A DNA stretch of 64,000 nt from Gnetum montanum (lineage: Eukaryota; Streptophyta; Gnetopsida; Gnetales; Gnetaceae), in assembly GCA_015680685.1 (NCBI GenBank), contig MNCI01014381.1, positions 7,884-71,883 on the forward strand, given 5' to 3'. The notes beneath the pieces were generated by a model that saw nothing but the letters and a program-made list of their open reading frames with translations, was not told the DNA's origin and ran no database searches. Below are positions 55,011 to 64,000 of the stretch, piece by piece. Numbering within the stretch: the stretch's first letter is position 1; each line of letters opens with the position of its first letter. The translations under genes were made by a program, and so were the position numbers.

Positions 55011-55707
55011 ACCATCGTTTTGGACTACTTCCAATGTCCATCTAGATTTATGGTGCGTCCTAAACAACCCAAAGTCAGTGCTCATATTCACCATTTTAAT
55101 CTTCATAAATTATTTCGATATTTTGTAAAGAGTGTGCCTGTGCCTGCTGAAAACCAAAGGTAAAGCAAAATCTGTAGAAAGCACCGTCCCGTCTAAAACG
55201 TTGTTTCCAATGCGCTTACTCTTAAAGCTGTAAGAGTTGGGAAGTTTAACGTATTTCTAACCCGTTATTTCTATGGGGTTACTTTAAAAGGGAAGTATCT
55301 CTACTTTGCCTTAGCCCATAAGCATAGCCATGTGTGGGTTTAATTCTTATAGTTTTATGAAGAATTTTAAGTATATTTCTTTATTAATAGAGAGAAATTT
55401 TAAATAAAGATACTTAAATCTTTGATTTCTTATTTTCTATTAGGAGTGGATACTTTTATTTTACATGCTTGGATGAGGTTGAAGTCCTTTTTGAAAGTTT
55501 GTGAATAATAGGGTAGCCTTGTGGTAAGACACTCTTATAGTAAGTTTTTTAGAATAGAAGACAATAGTTTTTCATTTTTGTTATAGAATATGCATTTATT
55601 TTAATAATATATATTTAATTTTTAAGGTTTGTTTGTCACTGCAACTATATTGTATTATTTTTAGTAAACTTTGCCCCACTTGTCACACATATATATCAAA
55701 GGCATCT
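55011..55707. other. Non-coding interval
   Basis: Nothing recognisable; becomes AT-rich toward the boundary with element V at 55708. Confidence 0.35.
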
Positions 55708-56551
55708 TGATGAGCAGCAAGGTACCCCTATGCTCAACCATACGAATACGAGCATTACACGTGATTTGGTCGAACTCCAAGGACTAAGTGCTTATGCACC
55801 TCCACAGAACAAGGATGGGTTAGGCAATCATTGTCTTCCCAAGCTTACTCGTATGATACGATTGTATGGTTAAGTAAACTTGAGGTATATGATTTTTATG
55901 CTTTGCATGTTTTATGTCCTGGTGCTAAAAGGGAGAAGCGAAATAATTAAGTAACTAATTTAATTTAACTAATCTGCTAGGTTCTAACTAGTCCTAACAC
56001 CAGCATCCATTCCCACTCTCCGTACACATCTTGAACCGGTGTAACACTACTGGGATTACCAAACGCTAGTCATTACTGGGTTACCAAGTGTTCCACGTAT
56101 GCTCTAAGTGGTTGTACTGAGTGTGCTTACTTGTGAAAATTAATGAATCAATAAAAGCAACATCAATTAACTAACGTAAGCATTAAATAACTGTAAATAA
56201 CATTAAATGCAATAAATAAGCTATTCTAAATCTTGCAAGGTTTATCACAAAGTTCGTCTTTATTTTCAGACACAAGGTGTGCTTAGGTACACAATGCTCG
56301 AATAAAGATCCGTTCACTTTATGACTCCTACTGTGGGTGCTCAGAAATAGTTCTAACTTTGGAAAGGGAAAACTGCAAGAGTTCGAGTAAGGGACTAAGA
56401 AACTAATGTCAAAACCAAGTGTGCCCTCCTCTTATTTATAGGTAACGAGACAAGTCCCAATATCGGATGTCCGATATCACTTGGCAGGCTCCGATATCGT
56501 AGACCCAATATTGCAGATCTGATATCGTGGATCTGATATCACGGTTCATCA
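55708..56551 (-). repeat. Element V 3' LTR
   Basis: On the plus strand it starts TGATGAGCAGCAAGGTACCC and ends ACGGTTCATCA. It is the reverse complement of the element IV LTR type. U3 (56459-56545) holds about six CGATATCG- or TGATATCA-type palindromes. It contains a reversed AATAAAGA and GAATAAAGATC. Confidence 0.92.
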
Positions 56552-56701
56552 TACCCCCACGACTGAATGAAAACTCATCCTTGAGTTCATTACAAAAAAT
56601 TGGGAAGGTATGGGATTATTGACATGGAGTGACAGACTCAAAGTGCTCGGTGAACGGATCGACAAATATATTACAACATTGGTGTTCATACCCATTGTCG
56701 T

Positions 56702-57238
56702 TGATGAGCGGTGAGGTATCCTTATGCTTAACCATATGAATACGAGTGTATACGCACAATCAGGTCAAATTCCAAGGACTAAGTGCTTATGCACCTTGAT
56801 GGAACAAGAATGGGTTGGTTAATCATTGTCTTCCCAAGCTTACTTGTATGTCATGATTGTATGGTTAAGTAAACTTGAGGCATATGATTTTTATGGCTTT
56901 TTATGTTTTTATGTCCTACTACTAATACGGGAGGAGAGAGATAACTAGGTAACTAAATTGATTTAACTACTGATTAACTAGGCTTTAATTAATCCTAACA
57001 CCAGTATCCGTTCTCACTTGTCGTACACATCCTGAACCAGTGCAACACTACTGGGATTACCAAACACTAATCATTACTGGGTTACCAAGTGTTACACACA
57101 TGCTCGAAGTGATCGTATTATGTGTACTTACTTATGAGGGTTTTAGGGTGAGAGAGAATCATTAATTAACTAAGGAAAGCATTAAATAATTGAAAATAAC
57201 ATTAATTAATCTATTCTGAATGCTACAAGGTTTATTAC
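56702..57238 (-). repeat. Element V second LTR, truncated by element IV
   Basis: Starts TGATGAGCGGTGAGG and follows 55708-56240 in sequence to 'CTACAAGGTTTATTAC', the reverse of the R/U5 junction word GTAATAAACCTTG. Confidence 0.9.
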
Positions 57239-58014
57239 TAATGGGACGCGATATCGCATGGGCTACGATATTGCAGTGCGTCACCAAATCTATAAATAAG
57301 AGGCAGCTCTCGCTTGTTTCACAGTTTAGGCCTAGACCATAGTGAAACTCTGGTAGTTTTACCTTTCTAGAGATAAAATAATTTCCATGTGCCCGTAGTA
57401 GGAGTCTCAAAGTGAACGGATCTTTATTCGAGCAAATATTGTACCTGAGCACAAGTTTGTGTACGGAAATAAAGATGAACTTTTGGATAAACCTTACAGT
57501 GCATGGACTAAGCTAAATAGGACCTTAATTATTGTTATCTATTATTCATTGTTTAAAATTCTTTATTAATTAATTAATCTCTCTCAACCCTTCTCTCATA
57601 GTTAAGTGCATTCAATACGACCGCTTCAAGCACGTGCGTTACGCTTGGTAATCCTAGTAACGAATAGTGTTTGGTAATCCCAGAAGGTTGCATTGGTTTA
57701 GGGTGTGAATGGTAAGTGGGAACGGATACTGATGCTAGGTTAATTAAGGCTTAGTTAGTTAAATCTAGTTAAATAGCCTCTTCACCTTTCCCTCATTAGC
57801 ACAGGCGATAAAAACATAAAAGATATAAAAATCACATACCTCAGACTTACTTAACCATACAACCGTGACAAATACAAGTCTGGGAATACAACGAATGATT
57901 AACCTTAAGTGTTCCATAAGGCATGTAGGCACTTAGTCTACGGAGTTCAACCGGATCGCGTGTGTAACGCTCGTATTCGTATGGTTGAGTGTAGGGGTAC
58001 CTCGCCACTCATCA
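57239..58014 (+). repeat. Element IV 5' LTR (776 bp)
   Basis: Starts TAATGGGACG (expected TGATGGG) and ends CGCCACTCATCA. U3 palindromes GCGATATCGC (57248) and ACGATATTGC (57265), TATA box TATAAATA (57291-57298), and AATAAAGA in R. Confidence 0.95.
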
Positions 58015-58015
58015 T

Positions 58016-58033
58016 TGGCGCCGTTGTCGAGGA
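58016..58033 (+). other. Element IV primer binding site, tRNA-Asp
   Basis: TGGCGCCGTTGTCGAGGA matches the plant tRNA-Asp primer site TGGCGCCGTTGCCGGGGA at 16 of 18 positions, one base after the LTR end. Confidence 0.95.
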
Positions 58034-58159
58034 CTAAGTTGTTTGTGCGCTAAGTAGAACGTAGGAAATCATCCACATCGTTGGGAGCTTAAACGAACCC
58101 TTAGGGTTAATTAAACGAAAAATTAAACAACGGTTAATTAGCACACCAAATAAGACACA

Positions 58160-60018
58160 ATGTCTTCTTCTTCGAACAAGAGCACCTCACTGCCTAGGAA
58201 TAACACTAGAGATAGTCGGCAGCATCAAACACATAACCAAAATCTGCCAGGTCCTCAAGAATTTAGTGTGGTGTATATTCACCATGATGAATACCCAACT
58301 TTACCTTTGTCTTCCATCAAGATGAGTAGCTACGTTGGAGAGATTTAGAAGGTAACATAGTGTTACCTCCAGATAGAGCTGCCCCCAACATGCTCCTTCA
58401 TGCCCTTGCACGAATTGACATGTCGCAATTATACGCTGAGTATGTTGCGTGCTATTACAACACAAGGGGCTACCATCCCACGGAAGTGCAATGTCAATGG
58501 GATGAGCGGTAGGAGAGTTATCACACATTGTTGAAGGGCAAAGGCCCTCGCAACGCTTCACCCGTTATGAACGAAATCAAGGGTGGTGACCCGATTCTCA
58601 TAGGTTCCCCACCAAATGATGTTCCCCCTCCTAATGATGGTCAAGAGGTAGTGGTTCAGAACCTACGTGCCACGATCCACAACTCTAGTTTTGAACCCCA
58701 TGAACACCAAGTGCTCAACGAGGGAACATGGACACATGACAAGGGTGATCATTTTGATCGTCATCACGATCAGGGCCATAGCCACCGAAGAGAAGGTAAG
58801 GAACATCGTCATGGTGATGGTTTCCCTTCATCGCATCATTCACCCTCTTCTTCCACATCAGGACGCAATCACGAAGAGCACAACGGTGAGGATAAGGGTA
58901 AGAAAAATGGGAAGCCTTAACGAGAGAGTCGAGAGCGAGGATGAGGGCATTTGAGAGAATCAAGGCATAGAAGGGAAAGTAGGGAACCACGTAGGCATCA
59001 TAGACATCATGAGAAAGATGATCATGATGAACCCCTACTAGTAACCTAGAGTATGTTAGACATTACGGAGGCTGTGAGAATACCTACAAGGCACTAGAAA
59101 GATAGTCGGATCAAGAGACTAGACATGAACAATATCCCACGGTTTGAGGGGGGATACAATGCTGATCCGCAAAACCACTTACAGGAATTCCATGATGCCT
59201 GCACCTTGTAGAATATTGAAAATGAGTGGTAGAAGTTAAAGTTGTTCCCTAGGACACTCTTAAAAGAAATAGAGAGTTGGTACCAGTCTTTAGAGCCGGA
59301 AACCTTTAGGAGGTGGAGTATAATGCTAGAATTGTTTAACGACAAATACCAAACGTACTCCAAAGTGTCCAACTTGTGTAACCAAATCCAAGAATGGAAG
59401 CAGGGTAATCATGAACCCATGGATGCTGCCATGGGCCGATATTCTGCATTGCTACATCATTGCCCGAGCCATGGTTACACACAACGGGATCAACTCCGCC
59501 ACCTCGTAGATGGGCTAAGACACGAAACTAGGAGAACCCTTGGAACATATGCCCAAGGGAGATTATCAGAACTTAGGTCCCATGAAATTCATAGATTGTT
59601 GGAGCAAGTAGCTAAAGAAGAAGGTGAGCTACAGAAAAGAGAAAGCACAGAAGAGTACAACTGCGATCCTTCCCTCCGAAAGAGGGGAGTGAGATTTTGC
59701 GATGAAGAGTTGGTGAATAGAAAAACCATGCCGCTTCAGAAATTAACAACGAAAGTGTCAGCTAAGGTAGATCAGATACAGGGCTCCTTAGATAGTAGAC
59801 TTGAACTTGTCCTAAAAATCTTAGAGGAGTCTAAGAAACGAAGTAATGACCATGATAAGAAAAAACGAAGAGATTCAAACCCTACACATAACAAGGGTAA
59901 GGGAAAAATGACTATCGCCGATGAGGTTGTGGATTCAGATACAGACAATGACGGTGGATGTGAGATCTACCAATATGACCATCCTAAGGGATGTTGCCCA
60001 ATAATCTCACATCTATAA
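58160..60018 (+). pseudogene. Element IV gag
   Basis: The start is at 58160 (MSSSSNKSTSL...). The chain continues over shifted frames: 'LPPDRAAPNMLLHALARI' (58370), a His/Gly/Lys-rich linker (58528-58918), the capsid region 'NIPRFEGGYNADPQNHLQ', and an uninterrupted 258-residue frame (59242-60018) with 'FNDKYQTYSKVSNL', 'LLHHCPSHGYTQRDQLRHLVDGL', a Glu/Arg-rich helical tail and the variant knuckle at 59959-59997. It is better preserved than element III gag, with which it is collinear. It would form virus-like particles. Confidence 0.92.
59959..59997 (+). other. Variant Gag zinc-knuckle motif, element IV
   Basis: C-E-I-Y-Q-Y-D-H-P-K-G-C-C, with Tyr at the second Cys position as in element III. 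It lies in an open frame, so the Tyr is not an obvious by-product of local frame loss. Confidence 0.65.
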
Positions 60019-60189
60019 GAGTTTGGGGTGTATGCACTCAACCCATGAATTAACCAATGGCAAGCACCTCGTCAGTTACCTTATCCCCAAGGTAACCCGA
60101 GGCAGTTCCACCAACCGTTAATGTATTATCCAAGTGGAACTCCGCCACAACCTATCAGGCAACACCAGTAGTGGTAATACCTATAGTCA

Positions 60190-60480
60190 TGAGGGATGCC
60201 ATCGCCTAGACAACAATACCCTTACTGGCAACTAGACCCATATGGCTACTATGTGCAGCAGCTGGTTTCTCCAAGTGACTCTATGAGTCACGTAACCCCA
60301 CAACATCACTACCAAGTTCGAGAGTATTTTAGGACTCCTTCTCCTCCAGGAGACACTCCACATGCAGACCATCCTTTGAATCCATCCACCACTCTTACAC
60401 CAATAGTTCCAATACCACCTGCTCCAACAATGCAAGGGGAACTACCCACTCAACCATAGTAACGTAACGCTACGAGAGCT
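60190..60480 (+). pseudogene. Element IV Pro/Gln-rich Gag-Pol linker
   Basis: The frame 60196-60459 is rich in Pro, Gln, Tyr and Thr ('PSPRQQYPYW', 'HADHPLNPSTTLTPIVPIPPAP'), and a matching but more decayed segment lies at 36020-36400 in element III. It probably links Gag to protease as a flexible, low-complexity region; no domain is recognised. Confidence 0.6.
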
Positions 60481-60585
60481 ATAAACCTTCAACCTATTGC
60501 TGGCTCTGATAACCGTACAAAGAGAAGACCTTTCTTCAGAACCAAAAGCCCAAACAAGCTCTCGTAACCACAAGAAGTTGAGTTT

Positions 60586-61236
60586 ATGCATGCTCCTCCA
60601 ACAAATAAGGCTTCGGCGCTCCCTTCAAACCAACAACAGAGCTTAACGCACACGGTTATGTTAACACATATTGTTACCGACTGGATCAAGGTGGGCCACC
60701 TTCCCAAGAAATTCTCTAATCCTGGAAGCCCCCTAATCTATCTCCAAGTCGCTGGGAATGAACATCATAAGGCTCTTCTTAACTCAGGTTCCAGAGTCAA
60801 CTTAATCTCACGAGAAATGTATAAAGCCTAGAACCTGCCTCCACTCAAGAAGAGCAATATTCAACTAGATCTGGCTGACCAGTCCATCACTATTCCCTTG
60901 GGATGGATGGAGGACATCATTATAATTGTGTGTGTTTGATCATACCTAGCTGATTTCTTAGTGATAGAAGTCAACAGCAACAAAGGGGACTTCCCAATTA
61001 TAATGGGAAGGTCATGGCTGAGTACAATAGACGCATGCCTAGGGATTCACGATATTTCCTTGGAAATATCTAGGGAAAAAATTTATGGTAAGATCAAAAA
61101 GAAGAAAGTTCCATGCATCACATATAGTGACTCAGAGGGTGATGACATGGAGGAATGCTTAGCATTTCTTGCATGTAACCAGTGTGCACCAGAAACTCAA
61201 ATACAAAGGTGCTTGTATGTAGCAACCACACAATAA
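60586..61236 (+). pseudogene. Element IV aspartic protease
   Basis: 'KALLNSGSRVNLISREMY' is the retropepsin active site with the catalytic Asp changed to Asn (DSG to NSG). 'LADQSITIPLGWMEDI', 'DFLVIEVNSNKGDFPIIMGRSWLSTI' gives the C-terminal 'ILGRPWL' motif. A short frame break separates the halves at about 60830-60960. An acidic tail ('SDSEGDDMEECLAF') follows. Activity is excluded by the Asn if the reading is correct. Confidence 0.88.
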
Positions 61237-61239
61237 GAG

Positions 61240-61480
61240 AACACCCAATGGTTGACAGCTAATTAAGAGAGCAGCCCACCAACATGCATGGAACGAACTG
61301 GGGGAACAACTCTCGCCCACAACAAAAGCATAGATACATTGGAATATCGCCAACTTCCATCTCTTAAGCTGAAAACATCAATCGGGAGAAGTTGGACACT
61401 TCTAAGAAATTCAAATAGGCGTTCATCATTTCAGATCTCTCCCTTGCCATTCAGTCATGGGGGAGAAGGCCACCTATGCC
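61240..61480 (+). other. Element IV pol deletion junction
   Basis: Directly after the protease tail the sequence joins to 'RRSSFQISPLPFSHGGEGHLC', the counterpart of the extreme 3' end of element III pol ('IFQISSFQLSCGGDGHPC' at 40230). Roughly 2.7-3 kb of pol (RT, RNase H, integrase) is therefore missing in one step or a few. Confidence 0.8.
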
Positions 61481-61622
61481 GATCATTTGAGGCCCTCAGT
61501 TCTTTTAAGTTTTTTTTTACACATTTTTGTTTTACACGTTTTTTTGCACATTTTTTGTTTTACAAATTTCTTTAACTTTTTTGTTTTTGTTTTACAACAT
61601 TGTTTATACTTTTTTATTTCTT

Positions 61623-61659
<37 letters not shown>

Positions 61660-63396
61660 CCATCTTGTAAGTTTTTCACCTAATAAGTGTTCCAAAGATG
61701 GTATGAACCGTACTCCATTGATTGCTAATGTTTGGTTTTTACCTTTAAGTTGTGATGTTGATACTAAGGTATGTTTCTTTTGATATAGCAGGCAATGAGT
61801 CCAATTCATCCATACATCCACAAATTTCTATGGTTTCTCTTGGATTGGAACTGTACAGTCACCTTTCTTAATAAGAACTATAACGAATCAGTGACTAGGC
61901 ATTTCTCAAACTAAGGAAGGACTCAAGGATTGAAAAGGTGACTTCAAGGGAACTTGATGCATTTGTGTTGGCCATTCTATTGGGTGCTTGGATGTTTTCT
62001 TCTTGAGTTTTCTTACCATTTCGACATTACCCAATTATCGAGAAGCTGAGCTAATAAAAATAACAAAGTCTTTGCATGGTGTGGTTCTCACACATAAACA
62101 CATAAAACACAAAAAAAAAGAGAAGAAGAGAAAGTAAGAATTCAAAGAACACCCCTTAGATGAAATAATATTTGGGCTACAAGCATTGGTTATGGAACTA
62201 AATATAAAAATGTTCCCTCTAACTAAGGCCTTTCTCGCTTCCCATTCTCTCCTTTGTTTCATCAGAATGGTGGTGGCTCTTTGGTGAAGGCATTCTTGTT
62301 ACTTCGAGAGGATGGATTGGCCGAATGCATTAATGCGAAGTCACTGGAAGTGGTTTGTTGAGGCCAGACTTGGAATGGGATCTACTAAGTCACATTAATC
62401 ATTAACTACACAAGGGGCTGTAGACCACCTTGTTCTTGGGATTCCATTCCATTCTCTTCTCTCCATCCTTCTCTCCATTGTTCACCTCATTGCTGGTTGT
62501 ATCATTAGTGTATATTTTTGTTGACACATCATTTTCTTTGTGGTAAATGCTTGTGGTTAAGACTTTAACTCTTGTTCCAAATGACATTCCCAAAGCCTAC
62601 GGAATCTTTGAATGTGGGTTTGTTAGGGCATTAAGTGCATGAGCCTACTTTAGGGAGGACCCACTGACATTCCTATTTGGTACACCAGTTGAATTCTTTC
62701 TCTTAACATTTTTGCAATCCATTCTATTTTGTTCATTTCCATCTTGACATCCATTTCATTGATGTTATAGTTTTCTCTTTTTCTCCATCTTTCTTGTTCT
62801 TTTTCTTTCTCCATTCTATCGCTACCGGAGGTTCTCTCTCAGTCATGGGGGTCTTGGTCCAATTTTTTCGATTTTCCCGTATCCCCTACACCTTCGGTAG
62901 TCACCATTATTATATCTCTAGATCCGCATCAGCCATACCACAACTCAGCCAATGGACCTTTCACCAAATCAAGGTATCAACTGCATTGTGATTCATTTAC
63001 CCTTGCTAACATAAGACTATGTTGTGTGTGCAGATGGTAATCATGCAACAATGGATTGGATCTAGAGGGAACACTTGGAATGGAGTAGTGTTGAAAGCAG
63101 CTATGCAAGGAGCAAGATTGATGCTGCACTTATGGAAAGACAATGAAAGGTGCAATCTTGGCGTTGGTAGCAGCATACTTCTCCTCTCTTGTCTCTTTTC
63201 TCTCAGCTGCCAAATAAAGCCTGATGTCAAATGTATAAGGTGTTCACTCTTATTGTCGTGAACACTAGTTTTGTCTTATTTTGTAATGGTGATCCATTCA
63301 CATGTCATCCCATTCACCATTAGTTCCATTCAAGTCAATAATCCCATACCTTCCCAATTTTGTAAGAAACTCAAGGACGAGTTTTTATTCATTCAT
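61481..63396 (+). other. Element IV post-pol region
   Basis: Positions 61480-62850 are homologous to 40290-42070 of element III. After 'CTATCGCTACCGGAGG' (62817, counterpart of 'CTATAGCTACTGGAGG' at 42043) the two diverge: element III has the 2.5-kb extra ORF, whereas here only about 0.45 kb of different sequence (62900-63280) precedes the shared 3' end. Frames in that segment (for example 63019-63261) match nothing I know. Contains a (GT)16 microsatellite at 61625-61656. Confidence 0.7.
61625..61656. repeat. (GT)16 microsatellite
   Basis: Uninterrupted GT dinucleotides in the T-rich 5' part of the element IV post-pol spacer. Element III lacks a GT run at that position. Confidence 0.97.
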
Positions 63397-63403
63397 GGGG
63401 GTA

Positions 63404-64000
63404 TGATGGGATGCGATATTGCATGGGCTGCGATATCGCATCCCCCGCAATATCGCGTCTTTCCCTGCGATATCGCGTCTTCCCCTACGATATCGCAGTG
63501 TGCCGCCAAATCTATAAATAAGAGGCGACTCTCCCTTGTTTCATAGTTTAGGCCTAGACCATAGCAAAACTATGGCAGTTTTACCTCTCCAGAGATAGAA
63601 TAATTTCCATGTGCCCATAGTAGGAGTCTCAAAGTAAACAGATCTTTATTCGAGAAAATATTGTACCTGAGCACAAGTTTGTGTATGGAAATAAAGATGA
63701 ACTTTTGGATGATCCTTGTAGTGCATGGACTAAGCTAAATAGGACTTTAATTATTGTTATTTATTGTTCATTGTTTAAATGCTTTATTAGTTAATTAATC
63801 TCTCTCAACCCTTCTCTCATAGTTAAGTGCATTCAGTACGACTGCTTCGAGCGCATTACGCTTGGTAATCCCAGTAACGAATAGTGTTTGGTAATCCCAG
63901 AAGGTTGCATTAGTTCAAGGTGTGAACGGTAAGTGGGAATGGATACTGATGCTAGGTTAATTAAGTCTTAGTTAGTTAAAGTTAGTTAATTAGCCTCTTC
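63404..64000 (+). repeat. Element IV 3' LTR, partial (runs off the window)
   Basis: Preceded by the polypurine tract GGGGGTA (63397-63403). Starts TGATGGGATG. U3 has five palindrome words (GCGATATTGC 63413, GCGATATCGC 63430, GCAATATCGC 63447, GCGATATCGC 63467, ACGATATCGC 63487) at 17-20-bp spacing, then TATAAATA (63513-63520). The rest parallels the 5' LTR closely to position 64000, which corresponds to about 57790 of the 5' LTR. Confidence 0.95.

Larger units (their letters stand above)
55708..57238 (-). mobile_element. Element V: collapsed relative of elements III/IV, minus strand
   Basis: Contains a complete 3' LTR (55708-56551), only about 150 bp of internal sequence (56552-56701) and the start of a second LTR (56702-57238). 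The internal piece holds the reversed polypurine tract (TACCCCC at 56552) and 'GGGAAGGTATGGGATTATTGAC', the reverse complement of the region just before the 3' LTRs of III and IV. Primer site, gag and pol are deleted. The second LTR is cut at 57238, where element IV starts; its remainder should lie beyond the window. Confidence 0.85.
57239..64000 (+). mobile_element. Element IV: internally deleted Ty3 element (continues past the window)
   Basis: The 5' LTR lies at 57239-58014 and the 3' LTR starts at 63404 and runs off the end. Between them are a tRNA-Asp primer site, a nearly complete gag, a protease, then a junction at about 61290-61440 that skips RT, RNase H and almost all of integrase, then the post-pol spacer. 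The two LTRs are very alike outside U3, so this is the youngest element here. Without pol it could move only with proteins supplied by a relative. The insertion site is inside the element V LTR; the left target word would be ATTAC (57234-57238). Confidence 0.93.

Noticed and set aside
61621-61821. Minus-strand open frame ending in Thr-His repeats
   Set aside because: The Thr-His tail is translation of the GT microsatellite; no gene.
62973-63033. Short intron GTATCAA...GTGTGCAG in the element IV post-pol region
   Set aside because: GT and AG ends fit, but it would be only about 60 bp and neither flank has a recognisable coding sequence.

Overview
The window looks like intergenic DNA from a seed plant with a very large, repeat-rich nuclear genome. 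A gymnosperm is my best guess. This is an inference from the AT-rich composition, the heavily decayed and nested Ty3/gypsy, Ty1/copia and LINE remnants, the plant-type tRNA-Asp and tRNA-iMet primer binding sites, and the isolated plant gene fragments (an LRR resistance-like piece and a GH81 beta-1,3-glucanase piece). I found no intact protein-coding host gene, rRNA, functional tRNA gene or CRISPR array. An assembly gap of 58 N lies at 19140-19197, and a single N at 53710.

Layout. Positions 1-6750 hold non-coding, probably transposon-derived DNA with recent small tandem duplications and a pair of related repeats (about 3020-3470 and 5160-6460). Positions 6899-13879 are a minus-strand Ty3/gypsy chromovirus (element I) with decayed gag, protease, RT, RNase H, integrase and a chromodomain-like tail. 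Its right LTR is cut at 13880 by another LTR-like repeat (LTR-H1). A Ty1/copia RNase H tail (plus strand) follows at 14966-15345. Positions 15900-20280 are AT-rich with one LTR-like promoter. Positions 20300-21470 carry two adjoining minus-strand gene fragments, an LRR and a GH81 glucanase. Positions 21500-27750 contain degenerate repeats, an unrecognised minus-strand open frame and another LTR-H copy.

The centre (27756-49377) is a multi-layer nest. A plus-strand Ty3 chromovirus (element II, about 5.7 kb once insertions are removed) carries three insertions. The first is a solo LTR with a perfect CAAAT target duplication (29961-30737). The second is an LTR-H copy (32740-46699), itself split by a full-length 13,055-bp non-chromovirus Ty3 element (element III, 33189-46243, target duplication CTTCT). 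The third is a Ty1/copia-type solo LTR (about 47080-48243). Element III has a tRNA-Asp primer site, gag, pol, and a roughly 2.5-kb extra coding region between pol and the 3' LTR. That extra region is the most unusual coding feature of the window.

Positions 49800-50620 hold a minus-strand LINE reverse transcriptase. Positions 50700-54420 contain tRNA-derived SINE-like units and a GC-rich, G-box-containing island with repeated modules (about 52860-55060). From 55708 to the end are a collapsed minus-strand relative of element III (element V), then a younger plus-strand relative (element IV) that lost RT, RNase H and most of integrase and whose 3' LTR runs off the window. LTRs of the element III/IV/V family carry variable arrays of short motifs in U3: GCGATATCGC palindromes in one subfamily and GACGTG (ACGT-core) motifs in the other.

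All coding regions seen are broken by stops, frameshifts or catalytic-residue changes, so nothing here is expected to be autonomously active. Any activity would come from LTR promoters or from trans-mobilisation.
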